Source: Halichoerus grypus (Eukaryota > Chordata > Mammalia > Carnivora > Phocidae). Taken from it: a stretch of DNA of 64,000 bases. The DNA is taken from positions 128,073,444-128,137,443 of the forward strand of contig NC_135719.1 of NCBI RefSeq assembly GCF_964656455.1, given 5' to 3'. A program made the translations under genes and the position numbers. Positions 60,180-64,000 of the stretch are shown one piece after another (the stretch's first letter is position 1; the number at the start of each line of letters is the position of its first letter). A model generated the notes under the pieces. The model saw only the letters and a program-made list of their open reading frames with translations. It ran no database searches and was not told where the DNA came from.

Positions 60180-60450
60180 CAACCTCTTATTGATTTGGTT
60201 TGTTTGTTAAGTGGGAATAGATGTTTGTTCCTGGTTAAGGAACATTTTCCTCTTCAAAGCAGGGGTAATAGCTAGCTTTGCTAATGCAGTCATCATAAAA
60301 ATAGTGGACAGTAACGGTCTAATAGAGACTATGGTGAATTATCAAATGTGTCAATTAATAAGCAGCAATTTGTGTAGCTCTCGGAAATTATACTCATTGC
60401 TCTTATTTGAACAAAGAAGTCTCCTTTTGGCTAGGTGGGCCAGAGTCTGC
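60180..60450. other. Repeat-free AT-rich block, candidate conserved non-coding element
   Basis: Includes ATAGCTAGCTTTGCTAATGC and GTGTCAATTAATAAGCAGCA, 1-1.3 kb upstream of the NRXN3 coding exon. No repeat signature seen. Confidence 0.3.
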
Positions 60451-60699
60451 TAGAGTCAACATCTAGATCACCCACTCAGCTAGGTATTGGTGCATTTCCA
60501 ACCAGTATAAAATATATGTAATATGCTGTAGGTTTGTGCTATTCCTCATTTGTTGTTCATTCTGCAGTTTCTGTAGTTGTTAAAAAAGTACTTTGGTTTT
60601 ATATCCTGCTCCTCCTCCACAGACATCCACACACTCACGCATGCACAGACACACAAGGACTCTTCTCCCCATTCCTTTCAATCCAGAAATAAGAAAGTA

Positions 60700-60900
60700 A
60701 AGAATGTAGTATTTATTGATCACCTACTATGTATGTAACTTCATGCTAGGATCTTCCCATACACGATCTCATTGTATCCTCTCTCCAACCTTAGAAAGAA
60801 ACTATTTTCCTCTGCTTTACCAAGGAGGGAATAGAAGCTCAAATAGGTTAAGAAGTTGGCTCAAAGTTGCACATAAGAGAACTAGGATTCAGGCATAGCT
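60700..60900 (-). repeat. MIR fragment
   Basis: TATTTATTGATCACCTACTA, GGGAATAGAAGCTCAAATAG, GTTAAGAAGTTGGC. Confidence 0.7.
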
Positions 60901-61468
60901 TTTCTTTAAGTCTCAAAACACATTTTTTTTTTTTCCCATAAGAACTTTTCACCAACATGTATTAAGAGATGAGAGTTGTTTTGCTCACTACTCACTTTCT
61001 AATTTATTTCTGCTGATTTTTATAAATATTTCTTTCAAAAACTTAAAGGTGGGTATCTGTCTTAGGCCGCCTACACCCAGGCATTGGATTGTCAAATTGA
61101 AAAAGAAAAATCTAAAAAGAAATCAGTGTCATTTCATGCCTTTTAATAGGTAAATAGTTAAAATTATGTGTGTGTATTCGAGTGTATAAAATGTTAGGAC
61201 TTACCTTAAAAGTAAATTTTAGCGATGTGACCCTGTGATATGGATACTGTAAAAATGTGCTGATATGGCTTTGGGAGTTTTATACTATTTTTGCATATGG
61301 GAAAACCACGTGCATCATTAGGCACTGAGCTCACGGTCCTGCGACAGCTCTGGAAGAACCTGGGCCCTCTTTCCTATTTAAAGCACCAGGTACTATGGGA
61401 ATCACTAGAGTAGCCTGACTCCTAGTCAGCAATTCATCAATATTTGTGAAATAAGGTGCAATGTTTTC
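60900..61468. other. Intronic flank directly upstream of the NRXN3 coding exon
   Basis: AT-rich, repeat-poor; T12 run at about 60923-60934. No exon or RNA recognised. May carry splicing-control sequence, but nothing specific is identified. Confidence 0.4.
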
Positions 61469-61522
61469 CTGACACTGCCCTAATCTTTCTCTTCTTTCTG
61501 CCTCCCTCCCTTCTCCCTGCAG
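61469..61522 (+). other. NRXN3: 3' splice site of the NRXN3 first coding exon
   Basis: A near-continuous pyrimidine tract from 61484 to 61519 ends in CTGCAG at 61522. A CCCTAAT branch-point-like motif lies about 40 bases upstream, near 61483. This supports a splice acceptor and therefore a spliced 5' leader. Confidence 0.85.
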
Positions 61523-61552
61523 GTCTTTTTCTGGAGTCCTGAGAGGCAGGTT

Positions 61553-61588
61553 ATGGGCAGGCAGGACTGCCTCTGGCCCGCACCATGA
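61553..61588 (+). promoter_or_regulatory. uORF1 in NRXN3 leader (11 codons)
   Basis: ATG at 61553 encodes MGRQDCLWPAP and stops at TGA 61586-61588. The -3 base is a pyrimidine, so initiation is probably leaky. Its stop overlaps the next uORF's start in the string ATGA. Confidence 0.55.
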
Positions 61589-61680
61589 AGCCTGAACCTG
61601 CTTCGGCTCTGCCCTGGGCCCTGGTCTGCCTGAGCACTCAGCTTTGGGCTTCCCTGCTCCCTGCAGCCCCCTGCTGCTAG
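61585..61680 (+). promoter_or_regulatory. uORF2 in NRXN3 leader (31 codons)
   Basis: ATG at 61585 in the context CACCATGA (A at -3) opens 31 codons and stops at TAG 61678-61680. The peptide starts MKPEPASALPWALVC, is hydrophobic in its middle, and has four cysteines with two at its end. The start overlaps the stop of uORF1 by four bases (ATGA), an arrangement known from termination-reinitiation. No known peptide is recognised. Confidence 0.55.
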
Positions 61681-61899
61681 GAGGTAAAACTTCGCAGGAC
61701 TGGTCCTTGGCCTGTTTCTGCCTTTCACCTGGCTTGCCTCACCACTGCTCACGCCTCCTCCATCACGGCACCCCCACCCCAGCCCTCTCCCCGGCCTCCC
61801 TGGCTGGGGCGTTTGGGGGTCCGTTGGGAGGAGTGCATTGCTGAAGCCTTCCACCCGCCGTGTACCTTCTCCTCCTCGAATCAAGGCCTCCGGATCCAC

Positions 61900-61911
61900 A
61901 TGGATAGCTGA
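61900..61911 (+). promoter_or_regulatory. uORF3, minimal (3 codons)
   Basis: ATG GAT AGC TGA, with the ATG in a CCACATGG context (C at -3, G at +4). It ends 329 bases before the main start, leaving room for reinitiation. Confidence 0.45.
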
Positions 61912-62240
61912 GATCTTTTCTTGGAGGACACTTGGCTCCTCATTCTAGTCCCCCACTTTCCCACCTGACTTTCCTCCTCTTCTGCTGCCCTGCCTTCTCC
62001 TTCTCCCTCTTTGTCGAATTTCTTGCTCGTGCGCCCATCTGGGGCCATCTTGTCCACTTTCCTTCTTCCTCACCCTCTGGATATTTGTGTGTGTGCGCCT
62101 CCATCCTCTTGTGTGCTCTCTGTCCCTCCCCCAGGCCCATCTCCTCTTCCTCTCTTCCTTCCGCTGCCAAGGGGGATCTTCCCCTGAGGGCTGTTGCCCG
62201 CCCGTCGTCGGCTCCTCCGGGCTCGGTCCTGACAGCCACA

Positions 62241-62949
62241 ATGGGCTTCGCAGCAAACTCGGTTTTCTTCACCCTGAAGGTGAGCGTCCTGCTGGGGTCG
62301 CTGCTGGGGCTCTGCCTGGGCCTCGAGTTCATGGGCCTCCCCAATCAGTGGGCCCGCTACCTCCGCTGGGATGCCGGCACCCGCAGCGACCTGAGCTTCC
62401 AGTTCAAGACCAATGTGTCCACGGGGCTGCTCCTTTACCTGGACGACGGTGGCGTCTGTGACTTCCTCTGCCTTTCCCTGGTGGATGGCCGCGTGCAGCT
62501 CCGCTTCAGCATGGACTGTGCGGAGACCGCGGTGCTGTCCAGCAAGCAGGTGAACGACAGCGGCTGGCACTTCCTCATGGTGAGCCGTGACCGCCTGCGC
62601 ACGGTGCTGGTGCTCGACGGCGAGGGCCAGGCGGCCGAGCTGCAGCCTCAGCGGCCCTACATGGATGTGGTCAGTGACTTGTTCCTTGGCGGAGTCCCCG
62701 CGGACATACGACCTTCTGCCCTGACCCTTGATGGAGTACAGGCCATGCCCGGTTTCAGAGGATTAATCCTGGATCTCAAGTATGGCAACTCAGAGCCTCG
62801 GCTTCTGGGGAGCCAGGGTGTCCAGTTGGATGCCGAGGGACCCTGCGGTGAGCGTCCCTGTGAAAATGGGGGGATCTGCTTTCTCCTGGATGGCCACCCC
62901 ACCTGTGACTGTTCCACCACTGGCTATGGAGGCAAGCTCTGTTCAGAAG
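62241..62949 (+). CDS. NRXN3: Alpha-neurexin-3, N-terminal 236 codons (signal peptide, LNS1, EGF-A); partial
   Basis: Alpha-neurexins are presynaptic single-pass receptors that bind neuroligins, LRRTMs, cerebellins and other ligands to organise synapses. Seen here: signal peptide at residues 1-27 with hydrophobic core [14 protein letters not shown] and mature start near [13 protein letters not shown]1/laminin-G domain at about 28-200 with the LLLYLDDGG strand, Cys73, Cys77 and Cys93; then an EGF repeat with six cysteines at 202, 207, 213, 222, 224 and 234. N-glycosylation sequons are at Asn58 (NVS) and Asn105 (NDS). The ATG has A at -3 and G at +4. The frame is open upstream to about 61932 but has no in-frame ATG there. 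LNS1 matches neurexin-3 far better than what I recall of neurexin-1 or -2. The extreme N-terminus (MGFAANS) seems to differ from the human form I remember. The rest of the roughly 1,600-residue protein lies downstream of the window. Confidence 0.95.
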
Positions 62950-62955
62950 GTAAGA
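62947..62955 (+). other. NRXN3: 5' splice site (donor) after EGF-A
   Basis: AAG followed by GTAAGA, a near-consensus donor, cuts the codon after Glu236 in phase 1. In alpha-neurexins, alternative splice site 1 lies just after EGF-A, so this donor is expected to join variable downstream exons. Read-through would stop at the TGA at about 63021. Confidence 0.85.
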
Positions 62956-64000
62956 CCTTCTCCCCGAGCCCTCTCTTACTAGAGACCCACCCACTGGGGT
63001 GGGGTGAGGACCAAGACCCTTGACAGAAACCAACACTGTGGTGGAAGGCCATCTTTAGTTATGTGTTAGATAATCTGGTCCCTTTCCCTGAGGAGGGGGT
63101 GGAAATCCTTTGATTGCTCTCAATGGGAAACCCAACAGATCTCAGCAAGAAGAGGATCCTGGCTACTCAGTCCTGGGCTCCTTACTCAAAGGGCTAGCTG
63201 GAGTAGACTGCAGGACGTGGGCCCCAGCTCAGCACCTTCCATTGGAGCGCAACTTAGCAGGGTCAGCGCAGAGCAAGAAATCCAGTAGAAATGGGCAATG
63301 TGGCTACCTCTGTCCCTCCTGATCCCTTGAGAGTTGGACCCTTGGGATGGGTGGGAAACTCCCCATCAATTCCTCCTTAACCCCCAGGATGAAGAATGCC
63401 TGTGCAAAGGAGAATGAGGGTGGATGGAGTGCAGGTCATGCTTGGCCTGCTGTCATCCCAGCCCTTCCGCTGGCTCCTCCTCCCACAGTCTTTGGGGGAA
63501 GTGTCTGGAGGGTGGATGAGGCAACTGGGGATGGGCCTACTCAGCACCTTGTTCTAGCAGCAGGATTTTTCATATGAGGTTCTTTTTTCCTGCCCTCCCT
63601 TCACCTCTCCGTGTACTGAGAATGGTACAGGAAAACACGGAGACTGACAGGACCCTTGTCCAGCCAAGTGCCTGAGGGGGCTGGCAATACTCAGCATAGC
63701 CTTGGAGAGGCACCCCCAAGTTCAACTACAGCTTCCCAGGGAGAGGGAAGGGGGGACTCATGCCCAAAGACTTAGACTGCCCTTACCTCATTCACCGAAT
63801 TCTGACTATTTGGGACTACATGTGAGAGGAAGTGGTCTAGACTCTACTTTGACAAATACTTAAAATCCGGATTCCTGGACTCTGGGACTCACTGAAGACC
63901 TAGCTTTGAGCAGGAGGGAGTGTTGAAGTGACAAAGAACGTGAGAAGTGACCACAGGGGTATGTGTGCTGGAAGGCTGGGATGAGGAAGAGGTAAAGAAA
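62950..64000 (+). other. NRXN3: NRXN3 intron following the first coding exon (partial)
   Basis: Intronic sequence after the donor. I see no second exon, RNA gene or clear repeat in these 1051 bases. Short open frames here lack domain character. The intron continues beyond the window. Confidence 0.8.

Larger units (their letters stand above)
1..61522 (+). other. NRXN3: Presumed NRXN3 intron 1 (contains all repeats listed)
   Basis: The acceptor at 61522 requires an upstream exon, and no convincing exon is seen between 1 and 61522. The whole stretch is therefore best read as intron 1, though it could include unrecognised alternative first exons or non-coding RNA exons. Its density of MIR, L2, CanSINE and LTR remnants is typical of long mammalian introns. 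Confidence 0.65.
61523..62240 (+). promoter_or_regulatory. NRXN3: NRXN3 alpha 5' leader segment with three upstream ATGs
   Basis: These 718 bases are pyrimidine-rich, especially 61945-62160, and run from the acceptor to the main ATG. Exactly three ATGs precede the start codon (61553, 61585, 61900), and each opens a short frame that stops before 62241. A long leader with uORFs implies limited or regulated translation initiation. That is inference; the sequence shows only the architecture. Confidence 0.75.
61523..62949 (+). other. NRXN3: NRXN3 exon: 5' leader plus first coding exon of alpha-neurexin-3
   Basis: This is an internal exon of 1427 bases. It begins after a long pyrimidine tract ending in CAG (61522) and ends at GAAG followed by GTAAGA (donor at 62950). 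The first 718 bases are leader. The last 709 encode the alpha-neurexin N-terminus and leave one base of a split codon (phase 1). Because a clear acceptor precedes the leader, at least one more non-coding 5' exon must lie upstream, and none is recognisable in the window. A large first coding exon carrying signal peptide, LNS1 and EGF-A is the known alpha-neurexin layout. A second possible acceptor (CCCCCAG ending near 62134) lies inside the leader and could give a shorter leader. Confidence 0.9.

Noticed and set aside
61480..61899. 139-codon minus-strand frame opposite the NRXN3 leader
   Set aside because: Antisense of a pyrimidine-rich leader spanning the splice site; no recognisable domain.
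61932..62240. Extension of the neurexin frame upstream of the chosen ATG
   Set aside because: Open but has no ATG; the sequence is pyrimidine-rich leader, and the signal peptide starts at 62241 with a good initiation context.
62070..62570. Minus-strand frames of 87-166 codons opposite the coding exon
   Set aside because: Shadows of the G+C-rich neurexin coding sequence.

Overview
This is vertebrate nuclear DNA from a carnivoran mammal, most likely a caniform (dog, bear, seal or weasel lineage). The evidence is seven copies of the carnivore tRNA-Lys-derived SINE (CanSINE), several with intact target-site duplications, on a background of mammal-wide fossils (MIR, L2, L3/CR1, MER5A, old L1 and MaLR-type LTRs). 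The SINE bodies are of the caniform type, not the felid type. No bacterial-style genes, operons, CRISPR arrays or viral genomes are present. Most long reading frames are chance frames in introns, simple repeats or SINEs.

The only protein-coding gene I can support is at the right end. An exon at 61523-62949 (+) carries about 718 bases of 5' leader and the first 236 codons of alpha-neurexin-3 (NRXN3): signal peptide, first LNS/laminin-G domain and first EGF repeat. It is bounded by a strong 3' splice site (AG at 61521-61522) and a GTAAGA donor at 62950, next to the position where alpha-neurexins have alternative splice site 1. The leader holds three short upstream ORFs. The first two overlap through an ATGA, an arrangement compatible with reinitiation.

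Everything left of 61522 reads as one long intron, presumably NRXN3 intron 1, with the non-coding first exon upstream of the window. Region by region: 1-3700 is unique, T-tract-rich and moderately CpG-rich, as expected near a promoter. 3700-16900 is dense in MIR, L2 and two MER5A copies, with a second CpG-enriched stretch at 7740-9070. 17500-31600 holds four CanSINEs, a third MER5A, an ATCCAAGT-type minisatellite at 23679-23992 and L1 fossils. 31600-53100 is L2/MIR-rich, with SINE-in-L2, MIR-in-L2 and L1-in-L2 nesting and two LTR-like fragments. 53100-61522 contains an L3/CR1 remnant, further L1, L2 and MIR fragments and several unique AT-rich blocks that look like candidate conserved regulatory elements.

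Family names are from recognition of consensus-like motifs, not from a database search. Repeat boundaries are approximate unless a target-site duplication is given. No wholly new system was found. The most notable observations are the overlapping uORFs of NRXN3, the flank-duplicated minisatellite, the nested repeats and the CpG-enriched intronic segment.
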